NCBI RefSeq assembly: GCF_000348785.1
Contig: NC_020520.1
Location: forward strand, 4,030,001-4,094,000
Source of the DNA: Ilumatobacter coccineus YM16-304
GTDB lineage: Bacteria > Actinomycetota > Acidimicrobiia > Acidimicrobiales > Ilumatobacteraceae
DNA: 64,000 bases
Direction: 5' to 3'
Of this stretch, positions 27,526 through 35,442 are shown piece by piece (the first letter of the stretch is position 1; the number at the start of each line of letters is the position of its first letter). A program made the translations under genes and the position numbers. A model generated the notes under the pieces. The model was not told where the DNA came from, did not search any database, and was given only the letters and a program-made list of their open reading frames with translations.

Positions 27526-28979
27526 GCCTCGTCGACGACGCACGCCAACTGCTCGACCGGGCGAACACCGTGTTCGACGGCGGCCCGCCGGCCGACGAGA
27601 TCCGACGCCTGACCGAACGCCTCGACGAACCCCTGCGGGTGGCCATCGCCGGCAAGGTCAAGGCGGGCAAATCGACGCTGCTCAACGCGCTCGTCGGTGA
27701 ACTGCTCGCTCCGACCGACACCGGCGAGTGCACGAAGGTCGTCACCTGGTACCGCGACGGCCACACCTACCAGGTCATGTTGCATCCGGCCGACGGCAGC
27801 CCGCCCGTCCAGGCCCGATTCAGCCGAGACGACGGCGCGATCGACATCGACCTGGGGGGCCGCGACGCCACCGGCGTCGACCGTCTCGACGTGACGTGGC
27901 CGTCGGGAGGCCTGCGCACGCTGACCCTCATCGACACCCCCGGCGTCGATTCGCTGACGCAGGGCGTGTCGACGCGAGCGTTCGAGTTCCTCGACCCCGA
28001 CGACTCCGAGACCCCGGCCGACGCTGTGCTCTATCTGATGAAGCACATCCACGCGTCCGACCTGCGCCTGCTCGAAGCGTTCCACGACGACTCGGTCGCC
28101 AGCCCCAACCCGGTCAACGCGATCGCCGTGCTGTCGCGCGCCGACGAGATCGGGGCGGGTCGTCCGGACTCTATGGAGTCGGCCGCGCGTATCGCCGCTC
28201 GGCTCGGCGACGACACACGTCTGCGTCGCCTCGTGCAGATGATCGTTCCGGTGGCCGGGTTGCTGGCCGAGTCGGCCGAGACGCTGACCGAGGCGGAGTA
28301 TCGCGAGCTGTCCCAACTCGCCGACAAGCTCGACGACCTCGACCGTCTCCTGCTGTCGACCGACCGGTTCATCGAAGGTCGGCCGGAGACACCGCTGACG
28401 TCGATCGAGCGCGAGCGTCTGCTGGGCCGATTCGGGCTGTTCGGCATCCGTGCCGCGCTCGAACTGATCTCGTCGGGACGAGCGACGTCGAGCACGTCGT
28501 TGTCCGACGCACTGCTCGCGATGTCGGGACTCGACCGACTCCGGGCGGTGTTGTCGAGCCTGTTCGTCGATCGCGCCGACGTACTCAAGGCTCGTTCGAG
28601 CCTCCTGGCGATCGAGCGGCTCTGCCACGAGCACTCCGGCCGGCCGGGGGTGACCGAGCTCGAGGGCGAACTCGAACGCATCATGTCGAGCGCTCACCAG
28701 TTCAACGAGATGAACACCATGGCCGCGCTGCGCAGCGGCTGGGTCACCGGTCCGGCCGCACAGTTGGCCGACCTCGAGCGGCTGCTCGGCGTATCGGGCA
28801 CAGCCCCGTGGCAGCGCCTCGGGCTCGACGGTCCGTCGGCCGACGTCGCCACGGCGGCTGGAGAGCAGCTCGGCCGATGGCAGCGCCTCGCCGAGAACCC
28901 GCTGACGACGCACGATCTCGCCACCGCCATCCGGGTCGCCATCCGCAGCCTCGAAGGCATCATCGCCGGCACCGGATGA
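27522..28979 (+). CDS. iniC: IniC-like dynamin-family GTPase
   Basis: 485 residues, close to mycobacterial IniC (~490). The P-loop GKVKAGKSTLLN lies near 44-55 and G3 DTPGVDSL near 137. G4-like LSRADE lies near 204. The rest is helical (stalk) with no obvious transmembrane segment, unlike the preceding IniA-like protein. Paired bacterial dynamins encoded in tandem commonly assemble together on membranes. It ends 28 bases before the stop of a convergent gene, closing the operon. Confidence 0.85.
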   Translation: MSLVDDARQLLDRANTVFDGGPPADEIRRLTERLDEPLRVAIAGKVKAGKSTLLNALVGELLAPTDTGECTKVVTWYRDGHTYQVMLHPADGSPPVQARFSRDDGAIDIDLGGRDATGVDRLDVTWPSGGLRTLTLIDTPGVDSLTQGVSTRAFEFLDPDDSETPADAVLYLMKHIHASDLRLLEAFHDDSVASPNPVNAIAVLSRADEIGAGRPDSMESAARIAARLGDDTRLRRLVQMIVPVAGLLAESAETLTEAEYRELSQLADKLDDLDRLLLSTDRFIEGRPETPLTSIERERLLGRFGLFGIRAALELISSGRATSSTSLSDALLAMSGLDRLRAVLSSLFVDRADVLKARSSLLAIERLCHEHSGRPGVTELEGELERIMSSAHQFNEMNTMAALRSGWVTGPAAQLADLERLLGVSGTAPWQRLGLDGPSADVATAAGEQLGRWQRLAENPLTTHDLATAIRVAIRSLEGIIAGTG

Positions 28980-29007
28980 TGACGACCCGTACGCCGCCGC
29001 CCGTTCG

Positions 29008-29847
29008 CTACACGTCGAAGTCGACGTCGCCGAACGAATCGTCGAGCGGGCCGTCGTCGACCTCGATCTCGCCGTCGATGGCGATGCCCTGGTCGGCGGC
29101 GTCGATGGGGAGTTCGTTGATCGAGTCGACCTCGAATTCGGCCTGCTCGAAACCGGCCGGATCGATCATGTCGTGGCTGTTTGCCGACGTCGCGTGGAGC
29201 ATCGCGTCGAGCGTGTCGCCGCTGCCGTCGACGCCTGCCGAGTCGACGCCTGCCGTGCCGGTGCCGAATGCCATCGCTTCGTCGGCCGTCGGCGCGTCGC
29301 CGGCGAACGTGGTGCCGCTCTGGCCGTCGCTCGCCGACGCCGACGACGTCTGCTCGTCGAACCATCCGTCGGGATCGACGTCGGAGGTGTCGGCCTGGTC
29401 GTCACCTCCGTCGATGTCGTCATGCTCGCCGGTGCCGTCGTCCGCGTCCGGGCCGTGCTCGTCGACCCCTCGTCCGTTTCCCGACGGTGCTCCGTCGATG
29501 CCGTCGACCGGGTCGGCGACCTCGCCGTCGTCGACGGACGCTGGCTGCACCGGATCGAGCGAGGCGAGTTCGGCATGAACATCGAGCAGCGGTGCACCGA
29601 GGTCGCCATCGACGTCGGCGTCGAAGGGCACGTGACTCGCTCGCGTCACGATCGGAGCGAGCGCATCGGCCTCGGCGAGCGACGCCGTGTCGGCGTAGTT
29701 CGTCAGCGCCTGGGCGACCTCGTCGGCAGGCACGTCGGCGAGCGCGGCGCCGTCGCCGCCGGCAAGCAGGTCGCGTATCGCACGTCTCAAGGTCACGTCC
29801 TCGACGGTAGTGCGACGCCGCCGACGAGCAATGGGGGACATCCCCAT
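29008..29847 (-). CDS. Acidic low-complexity protein of the ini-like locus
   Basis: About 279 residues from the ATG at 29847. ATG 29841, ATG 29892 and GTG 29796 are alternatives, and GTG 29796 would begin right at the conserved-looking part. The N-terminal ~60 residues (TLRRAIRDLLAGGDGAAL; VPADEVAQAL) are ordered and may be a divergent IniB-type N-terminal domain; that is a guess. The remainder is Asp/Gly/Ser-rich with few basic residues and no membrane segment. The gene converges on iniC and is divergent from the membrane Hsp70 gene. This suggests shared regulation through the palindrome at 29830-29848, which overlaps the longer start. Confidence 0.6.
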   Translation of the reverse strand: MGMSPIARRRRRTTVEDVTLRRAIRDLLAGGDGAALADVPADEVAQALTNYADTASLAEADALAPIVTRASHVPFDADVDGDLGAPLLDVHAELASLDPVQPASVDDGEVADPVDGIDGAPSGNGRGVDEHGPDADDGTGEHDDIDGGDDQADTSDVDPDGWFDEQTSSASASDGQSGTTFAGDAPTADEAMAFGTGTAGVDSAGVDGSGDTLDAMLHATSANSHDMIDPAGFEQAEFEVDSINELPIDAADQGIAIDGEIEVDDGPLDDSFGDVDFDV

Positions 29848-29848
29848 T
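29830..29848. promoter_or_regulatory. Candidate operator between acidic-protein and Hsp70 genes
   Basis: AATGGGG, GACAT, CCCCATT is a 7-bp inverted repeat with half sites like those of the palindrome in front of the iniB-like gene. It lies ~140 bases before the Hsp70 start. If the acidic protein starts at GTG 29796, it lies ~34 bases upstream of that too. If the longer start is right, it overlaps that start codon. Confidence 0.35.
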
Positions 29849-29987
29849 CGATCCCCGATCCGATCGACAGGGCGGGGCCGGAGCCCGTTCATCGAGCCGT
29901 CGCCGGCTCGATGCGCTCCGTTGACGGCACACACATAACATGGCAATTCGCCGCCGCATGGTGGCCGAACAACGACAGGAATCACGC

Positions 29988-32312
29988 GTGAGCTATCAGG
30001 TAGGTATCGATCTCGGAACCACGTTCACCGCTGCCGCGGTGCACCGCGACGGGCGGAGCAACATCTTCTCCCTGGGCAGCCAGACCGCGGCGATGCCGTC
30101 GGTGGTGCTGTTGCGTGAAGACGAGACCGAACTGACCGGTGAAGCCGCGGTCCGCCGAGCGCTCAACGAGCCCGAGCGCGTCGCACGCGAGTTCAAGCGT
30201 CGACTCGGCGACACCACCCCCATCATCGTGGGAGGCGCTCCGTACTCGGCCGAACAGTTGATGGCACGGCTCCTCACCAAGACGCTCGGCGACATCGCGC
30301 AACGCGAGGGTGGGGCCCCCGATCGCATCGCCATCACCCATCCCGCCAACTGGGGTCCGTACAAGATCGACCTCCTCCAGCAGGCCGTGCGCATCGCCGG
30401 CATCCCCAGCGACCGCGTCGACTACCTCACCGAGCCCGAGGCAGCTGCGGTGTCGTACGCCACCCAGGAGCGAGTCGAGCCCGGCGAGATCGTCGCCGTG
30501 TACGACCTCGGCGGTGGCACCTTCGACGCCGCCGTGCTCCGCCGCACCGAGAGCGGGTTCGAGATCATCGGACGTCCCGAAGGCATCGAACGCATGGGTG
30601 GCATCGACTTCGACGCTGCCGTGTTCGCCCACGTCAACCGCGCACTCGACGGCAAGCTCCAGGAGCTCGACCCCGAGGACCCGATGGTGATGAGCGGTGT
30701 CGCCCGCCTGCGCGACGAGTGCGTCGAGGCCAAGATCGCGCTGTCGTCCGACACCGACGCGACCATCCCCGTGCTGCTCCCCAACCTCACCACCGAGGTG
30801 CGCATCACCCGCAGCGAGTTCGAGGCGCTGATCCGCCCATCGCTCGCCGACAGCATCGCGGCGATGCACCGGGCGATCGAGTCGGCCGACATCACCGCCG
30901 CCGACGTGTCGAAGGTGCTGCTCGTGGGCGGTTCGAGCCGCATCCCGCTGATCAGCCAGATGGTGTCGTCCGAACTCGGTCGCCCCGTCGCCGTCGACGC
31001 TGACCCGAAGCACGCCGTCGCCCTCGGCGCGGCAGCGTTCGCCAGCGGGGCCGCGTCGGGCGCCGCCAGTGCACCGACCAGCGGATCGGGTGACGCGCTC
31101 ACAGCGGCCTCGGCAGCCGCCGCCGCACCACTGATCGTCCCGGCCGACGAGGTCGCCGGCGCGGGAGCCCCCACCCTGCCTCCCACCGAGCAGCAGCCCG
31201 TGCACACCGAGCCGACGCAACCGATGCCGGCGCAGCCTGCTCCGACTCCGCCGGTGCCCAACGAGGCGGCCGCTGCCGCAGCCATGCCCACCGCCCCCGC
31301 CGCGCCGCCGATGGCCCCGAGCGCACCGCCTCCGGGCGGTGCCCCCGCTGCAGCTCAGGCCGGAGGGTCCGGGTCGTCGAAACTGCCGCTCGTCATCGGC
31401 GCGATCGTGGCGGTCCTCGTGATCGGCATCGGCGCCTTCGTCGTGCTCGGCGGTGGTGGCGACAGCGATGACGACGCGACCGACACGACCGTCGCCAACA
31501 CGGTGGCCCCCGACACCACGGTCGCCCCGGTCGAAGAATCGGTTCCCGACACGACGCTCGCCCCGGTCGAGGAGTCGGTTCCCGACACCACGGTGCCGCC
31601 CGAGGAGCCGGTGGTCATCGACGACGAAACGCTCACCGCCAACGTCGCTGCAGCCGTCGTGGCGGTGAGCCCCGACGTCCAGTCGAGCGTCACCAACTCG
31701 GTGGCCACGCTCATCGGCCAGACCGACGAGGCTTCGGCAGCCGCCGCGGTGAGCGCCGCCGCCGGTGTCGACGGCATCGTCGACGTCGTCGACCAGATCA
31801 CCGTGTTGCTCCCCGACGAGCTCTGCACCGACGAGATGCAGAGCTTCAATCGATGGGCCTGCATCAACAGCGTCACCTACGACGGCACCGAACTCCGTGC
31901 TTCGTTCTCGTTCGGCAACGCCGGTGAAGAGCTCAGCACGGCGGCCAACCACTTGCACTTCTTCTCCGACGAGTACGAGCCGGTCCAGGCCGGCACACCG
32001 AACGGGCCCGGAGCGCTCTCGACCGCCGGTGGCGTGTGGGAGGTCTGGGACGATCCGACCGGCTTCTTCGTCGACCCGATCGCCGTGTTCGGCAGTGTCC
32101 CCACACGACTCTGCGTCGAAGTCGCCAACGCCAACCACGCGCTCGAGAACCTCGAGTCGGGCACCTGCTGGCCCGTCGAGATCATCGAGCAGCCGCAGGG
32201 CCTGGTCGCACCGCAGGGTCTCGTCGCACCGCAGGCGCGGGTCGACATGGCAGTGCGTTCACGCTCGTTCTGCGATCTCGACGGAATCCAGGCCGACACC
32301 GCCTCCGTCTGA
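29988..32312 (+). CDS. Membrane-anchored Hsp70-family ATPase with extracytoplasmic BON-like domain
   Basis: 774 residues from the GTG at 29988 (GACAGGA upstream). Residues ~1-350 are an actin-fold Hsp70 ATPase: GIDLGTTFTAAAV near 6, YDLGGGTFDAAV near 171, LVGGSSRIP near 311. The usual substrate-binding domain is missing. Instead there is an Ala/Pro-rich linker, a single transmembrane helix near 466-489 (LPLVIGAIVAVLVIGIGAFV), a Thr/Pro/Val tether and a BON-like domain near 545-605. A Cys-containing C-terminal domain follows (CTDEMQSFNRWACINS... LESGTCWPVEI). The layout suggests a cytoplasmic ATPase signalling or coupling across the membrane to the cell wall. It is adjacent to the ini-like dynamin operon. 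Confidence 0.85.
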   Translation: MSYQVGIDLGTTFTAAAVHRDGRSNIFSLGSQTAAMPSVVLLREDETELTGEAAVRRALNEPERVAREFKRRLGDTTPIIVGGAPYSAEQLMARLLTKTLGDIAQREGGAPDRIAITHPANWGPYKIDLLQQAVRIAGIPSDRVDYLTEPEAAAVSYATQERVEPGEIVAVYDLGGGTFDAAVLRRTESGFEIIGRPEGIERMGGIDFDAAVFAHVNRALDGKLQELDPEDPMVMSGVARLRDECVEAKIALSSDTDATIPVLLPNLTTEVRITRSEFEALIRPSLADSIAAMHRAIESADITAADVSKVLLVGGSSRIPLISQMVSSELGRPVAVDADPKHAVALGAAAFASGAASGAASAPTSGSGDALTAASAAAAAPLIVPADEVAGAGAPTLPPTEQQPVHTEPTQPMPAQPAPTPPVPNEAAAAAAMPTAPAAPPMAPSAPPPGGAPAAAQAGGSGSSKLPLVIGAIVAVLVIGIGAFVVLGGGGDSDDDATDTTVANTVAPDTTVAPVEESVPDTTLAPVEESVPDTTVPPEEPVVIDDETLTANVAAAVVAVSPDVQSSVTNSVATLIGQTDEASAAAAVSAAAGVDGIVDVVDQITVLLPDELCTDEMQSFNRWACINSVTYDGTELRASFSFGNAGEELSTAANHLHFFSDEYEPVQAGTPNGPGALSTAGGVWEVWDDPTGFFVDPIAVFGSVPTRLCVEVANANHALENLESGTCWPVEIIEQPQGLVAPQGLVAPQARVDMAVRSRSFCDLDGIQADTASV

Positions 32313-32327
32313 TGCCAACCTGGGGGT

Positions 32328-33370
32328 ATGCCCGTATTCCCCGGACTCGTCACCGAACGCCTGAGCATCCGGGCGATGGGCCCCGCCGATGCCGACAGCT
32401 TGTGGCGGCGTCGCAACGACCCCACCACCGCTGAATTCCAGAGTTGGTCGCTGCCGTTTCCGCGCGAGCGGGCCGAGTCGATGTGCGAGTCGTTCGCCGC
32501 GGTCGACGGCCCGCAGTCCGACGAGTGGTGGATGGCTGCCGTCTGCGATCGCTCGACCGGCGACGTGATCGGTGACCTCGCGCTCCATCTCACGTTCGAC
32601 GCCAGGTCGGCCGAGATCGGGTACACGATCGACCGATCGGTGTGGGGACGAGGCATCGCGACCGAGCCGCCGCTGCGCTCGCGGATTGGCTCGTCGACGA
32701 CGTCGGCGTGTCACGGGTGAGCGGCATGACCCACCCCGAGAACCTCGCGTCGGTCGTCGTGCTCGAGCGCATCGGCATGCGCTTCGAAGGTCATACCCGC
32801 AACTCGTACTGGGTCGGCGACGACAACACCGACGACTGGTTGTTCGGCATGACCGCCGACGACCGTCGCTCGTGGCGGTCGCGCGATCTGTCGTCGCCGG
32901 GCACGGTCGAGTTGGTCGAGATCACCCACCACAACGCAGACGAGATCAGCCGGCTCGTCACCCATCACAGCCAACGTCGCTTCGTGTCGTCGGTGTCGAA
33001 GTCGTACGGCGACGCGCTGTTTCCGGCGCCGCACGAGGGGCATCCGGTGGTGCCGTGGCTCCGCGGCATCGTTGCCGACGGCGAACCGGTCGGCTTCCTC
33101 ATGATGGCCGAGCGCACCGAACACCACCCGTTTCCGTACCTGTGGCGGCTGCTCGTCGACCGAGCGCACCAGCGCCGTGGCATCGGCTCGAGAGCCCTCG
33201 AAGCGGCGATCGAGCACGCCCGCGCACAAGGCGCGGCAGGGCTCGACGTCAGCTACGTGGAGGGGCCTGGCTCCCCTGCGCCGCTCTACCTCCAGCGTGG
33301 ATTCGTACCGACCGGCGAGATCGACGACGGCGAGACCGTCGCTCGCCTCGATGACCTCGCGGCCCGTTGA
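32328..33370 (+). pseudogene. Double GNAT acetyltransferase gene with a -1 frameshift
   Basis: The first frame (from ATG 32328) encodes a RimJ/RimL-type GNAT domain up to the acetyl-CoA loop, SVWGRGIATE. It then loses sense (PPLRSRIGSS) and stops at 32720. Stepping back one base after the GAG at 32664-32666 restores the expected continuation (AAAALADWLVDDVGVSRV... HPENLASVVVLERIGM). That frame runs to 33370 with a second GNAT domain containing RAHQRRGIGSRALEAAIEHA. The intact product would be ~347 residues. A single missing G near 32667 explains this. It may be a real mutation, an assembly error or, less likely, programmed frameshifting. The second half alone could still be expressed. Confidence 0.8.
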
Positions 33371-34342
33371 TCAGAGAACGGTGACGACCTTGCCGTGCAC
33401 CTTGCGATCGGCGATGTCTTGGAGCGCCGTGGCGGCCTGGTCGAACGGATACGGCGGGTAGAGCGGCGGAGCGATCGTTCCGGCTGCGGCCATGTCGAGC
33501 AGCGTGCGCATCTGCTCGCCGACCGAGTCGGGGTACTTGGCGAGCGACGCTCCCCAGTGCACGCCGACGATCGAGTAGCTCTTCAACAGTGCGTGGTTGG
33601 TCTTGACCTCGGGGATGCCGGCGACGAAACCGATCACGAGCAGGCGGCTGTCCCAGCCCATGCAACGACGAACCTGGTGGAACGTGTCGCCGCCCACCGG
33701 GTCGTAGGCGACGTCGACGCCACCGCCGCTCGCCTCGCGAACGAGATCGACCCAGTCGGGCGTCTCCTGGTGATCGATCACGACGTCGGCACCGATCTCC
33801 TCGAGCAGCTCGACCTTGGTCTTCCCACCGGCAACGGCGATCGTGCGGGCTCCCATGGCCTTGGCGAGCTGGATGCACGCCGTTCCGGTTCCGCCGGCCG
33901 CGCCGGTGATCAGCACCGTTTCTCCGGCCTGCAGTTTGGCGCGGTCTTGCAACGCGTACAGGGTGGTGCAGTAGTTGATCGGGATTGCCGCGGCGACCTC
34001 GGGTGACACGCCGTCGGGCACGACGAACACGCCGTTGGCCGAGTGCACGACCTGTTCGGCCAGTCCGCCGTTGCCGAGGAACGCGACGCGCTGGCCGACT
34101 TCGACGTTGGTGACGCCCTCACCGAGCGCCGCCACCGTGCCGCAGCACTCGCCGCCCGGCGTGTGACCCGGCCCGGTCTTCACCTGGTACATCCCTCGGC
34201 ACTGCAGCACGTCGGGGAACGCGAGACCCACGGCCTCGATGTCGATGAGCACTTGTCCCGGACCGGGTGTCGGCGGCTCCTCCTCGACCAGCTTCAGGCT
34301 CTCGCCCGGAAATCCCAACTCCTGCAGTCGCCAGATACGCAT
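33371..34342 (-). CDS. NADPH:quinone oxidoreductase, zinc-less MDR family
   Basis: 323 residues from the ATG at 34342; upstream codons run through an intergenic repeat. The N-terminal GroES-like domain has GPGQVLIDIEAVGLAFPDVL and HTPGGECCGTV near 50-60. The Rossmann domain has the glycine motif ITGAAGGTGTACIQLAKA near 145. The C-terminal end (DRKVHGKVVTVL) is typical of quinone oxidoreductases of the medium-chain family. There are no zinc-ligand Cys residues of the structural type. It reduces quinones or enals with NADPH; the natural substrate is unknown. It abuts the stop of the GNAT gene (adjacent bases), so the two converge with no spacer. Confidence 0.88.
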   Translation of the reverse strand: MRIWRLQELGFPGESLKLVEEEPPTPGPGQVLIDIEAVGLAFPDVLQCRGMYQVKTGPGHTPGGECCGTVAALGEGVTNVEVGQRVAFLGNGGLAEQVVHSANGVFVVPDGVSPEVAAAIPINYCTTLYALQDRAKLQAGETVLITGAAGGTGTACIQLAKAMGARTIAVAGGKTKVELLEEIGADVVIDHQETPDWVDLVREASGGGVDVAYDPVGGDTFHQVRRCMGWDSRLLVIGFVAGIPEVKTNHALLKSYSIVGVHWGASLAKYPDSVGEQMRTLLDMAAAGTIAPPLYPPYPFDQAATALQDIADRKVHGKVVTVL

Positions 34343-34380
34343 GCCCCAACCGTACGACGATTGGGCCGCCCCGTCGGCAT

Positions 34381-34454
34381 CCGCTTGTTTCTTTTCGACC
34401 CGGTCCAAGGGAAACATCCGCTTGTTTCTTTTCGACCTGGTCCGAGGGAAACAA
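34381..34454. repeat. Two tandem 37-bp units with inverted ends
   Basis: Copies at 34381-34417 and 34418-34454 differ at few positions. Each carries TTGTTTC near its left end and GAAACA near its right end, and copy 2 completes the 9-bp arms GCTTGTTTC/GAAACAAGC. The core GACCTGGTC is also palindromic. The pair lies between oppF and the quinone oxidoreductase gene. Confidence 0.75.
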
Positions 34455-34464
34455 GCCGGTGGGG

Positions 34465-35442
34465 TCAGGGGTGGTGGCAGGCGATCCAGTGACCGGGCTC
34501 GATCTCTTCGAGGACCGGTTCTTCGGCGGCACACCGCTCGGTCGCCCGCGGGCAGCGTGTGCGGAACCGACAGCCCGACGGCGGGTCGAGCGGCGACGGG
34601 AGCTCACCGCTGATCAGCTCGCTGGCCGGCGGCAGATCGAGCGTGTGCCCGGGAATCGACGCGAGCAACGCCCGCGTGTAGGGATGCGTGGGGTTGTCGT
34701 AGAGCAGGTCGGTCTCGGCGACCTCACACACCTTGCCGAGATACATCACCATCACCCGATCGGAGATGTTCTTCACCACCGCCAGGTCATGGCTGATGAA
34801 CAACATGGTGAGCCCGAACTTGGTCTTCAGACTCTCGAGCAGGTTGAGGATCTGCGCCTGCACCGACACGTCGAGCGCCGAGACCGGCTCGTCGAGGATC
34901 AGCACGTCGGGATCCATCACGAGCGCGCGGGCGATGCAGATGCGTTGACACTGGCCGCCGGAGAACTCGTGTGGTCGACGCTCGCCGACGCTCGGGTCAC
35001 CCAGGCCGACCGACTCCATGATGTCTTCGACCCACCCCTCGCGGAACGCACCGGTCTTCGTACCCCAGATCTCGAGTCCCTCGCGCACGATGTCTTTCAC
35101 GCGGCGACTCGGGTTGAGCGACGACACCGGATCCTGGAAGATCATCTGCATCGCTCGCCGAGCCTGGCGAAGCTGTTCACCCGACGTGCTGGCGAGGTCG
35201 ACGCCGTTCAGTTCGATCTGACCGCTCGACGCGTGCTCGAGGTGCATCACCGCTCGACCGGTCGTGGTCTTGCCGCAGCCCGACTCGCCCACGATCCCGA
35301 GCGTCTCGCCACGGTCGAGGTCGAAGCTCACGCCCGACACCGCGTGGACCACCTGCTTCTTCTTCGCCGGGAACTCGACGACGAGATCGACGACACGAAG
35401 CACGGCCTCGTCTCGCAGATGGGCGTTTCCGGAGCCTGCCAT
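34465..35442 (-). CDS. Oligopeptide-type ABC transporter ATPase (OppF-like)
   Basis: 325 residues. Walker [12 protein letters not shown] lies near 50-60, the signature [14 protein letters not shown] near 155-168 and Walker [12 protein letters not shown] near 175. The C-terminal oligopeptide/dipeptide extension contains the Cys cluster [15 protein letters not shown], which in this family binds an Fe-S cluster or metal. It is one of the two ATPases energising import. Its start overlaps the stop of the OppC-OppD fusion gene (base 35442 shared), so it belongs to the same operon as the permeases and binding protein. Confidence 0.92.
   Translation of the reverse strand: MAGSGNAHLRDEAVLRVVDLVVEFPAKKKQVVHAVSGVSFDLDRGETLGIVGESGCGKTTTGRAVMHLEHASSGQIELNGVDLASTSGEQLRQARRAMQMIFQDPVSSLNPSRRVKDIVREGLEIWGTKTGAFREGWVEDIMESVGLGDPSVGERRPHEFSGGQCQRICIARALVMDPDVLILDEPVSALDVSVQAQILNLLESLKTKFGLTMLFISHDLAVVKNISDRVMVMYLGKVCEVAETDLLYDNPTHPYTRALLASIPGHTLDLPPASELISGELPSPLDPPSGCRFRTRCPRATERCAAEEPVLEEIEPGHWIACHHP

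Noticed and set aside
32664-32670. Programmed -1 frameshift in the GNAT gene
   Set aside because: There is no slippery heptamer of the X-XXY-YYZ type and no clear downstream stimulatory structure at the site; a base deletion is simpler.
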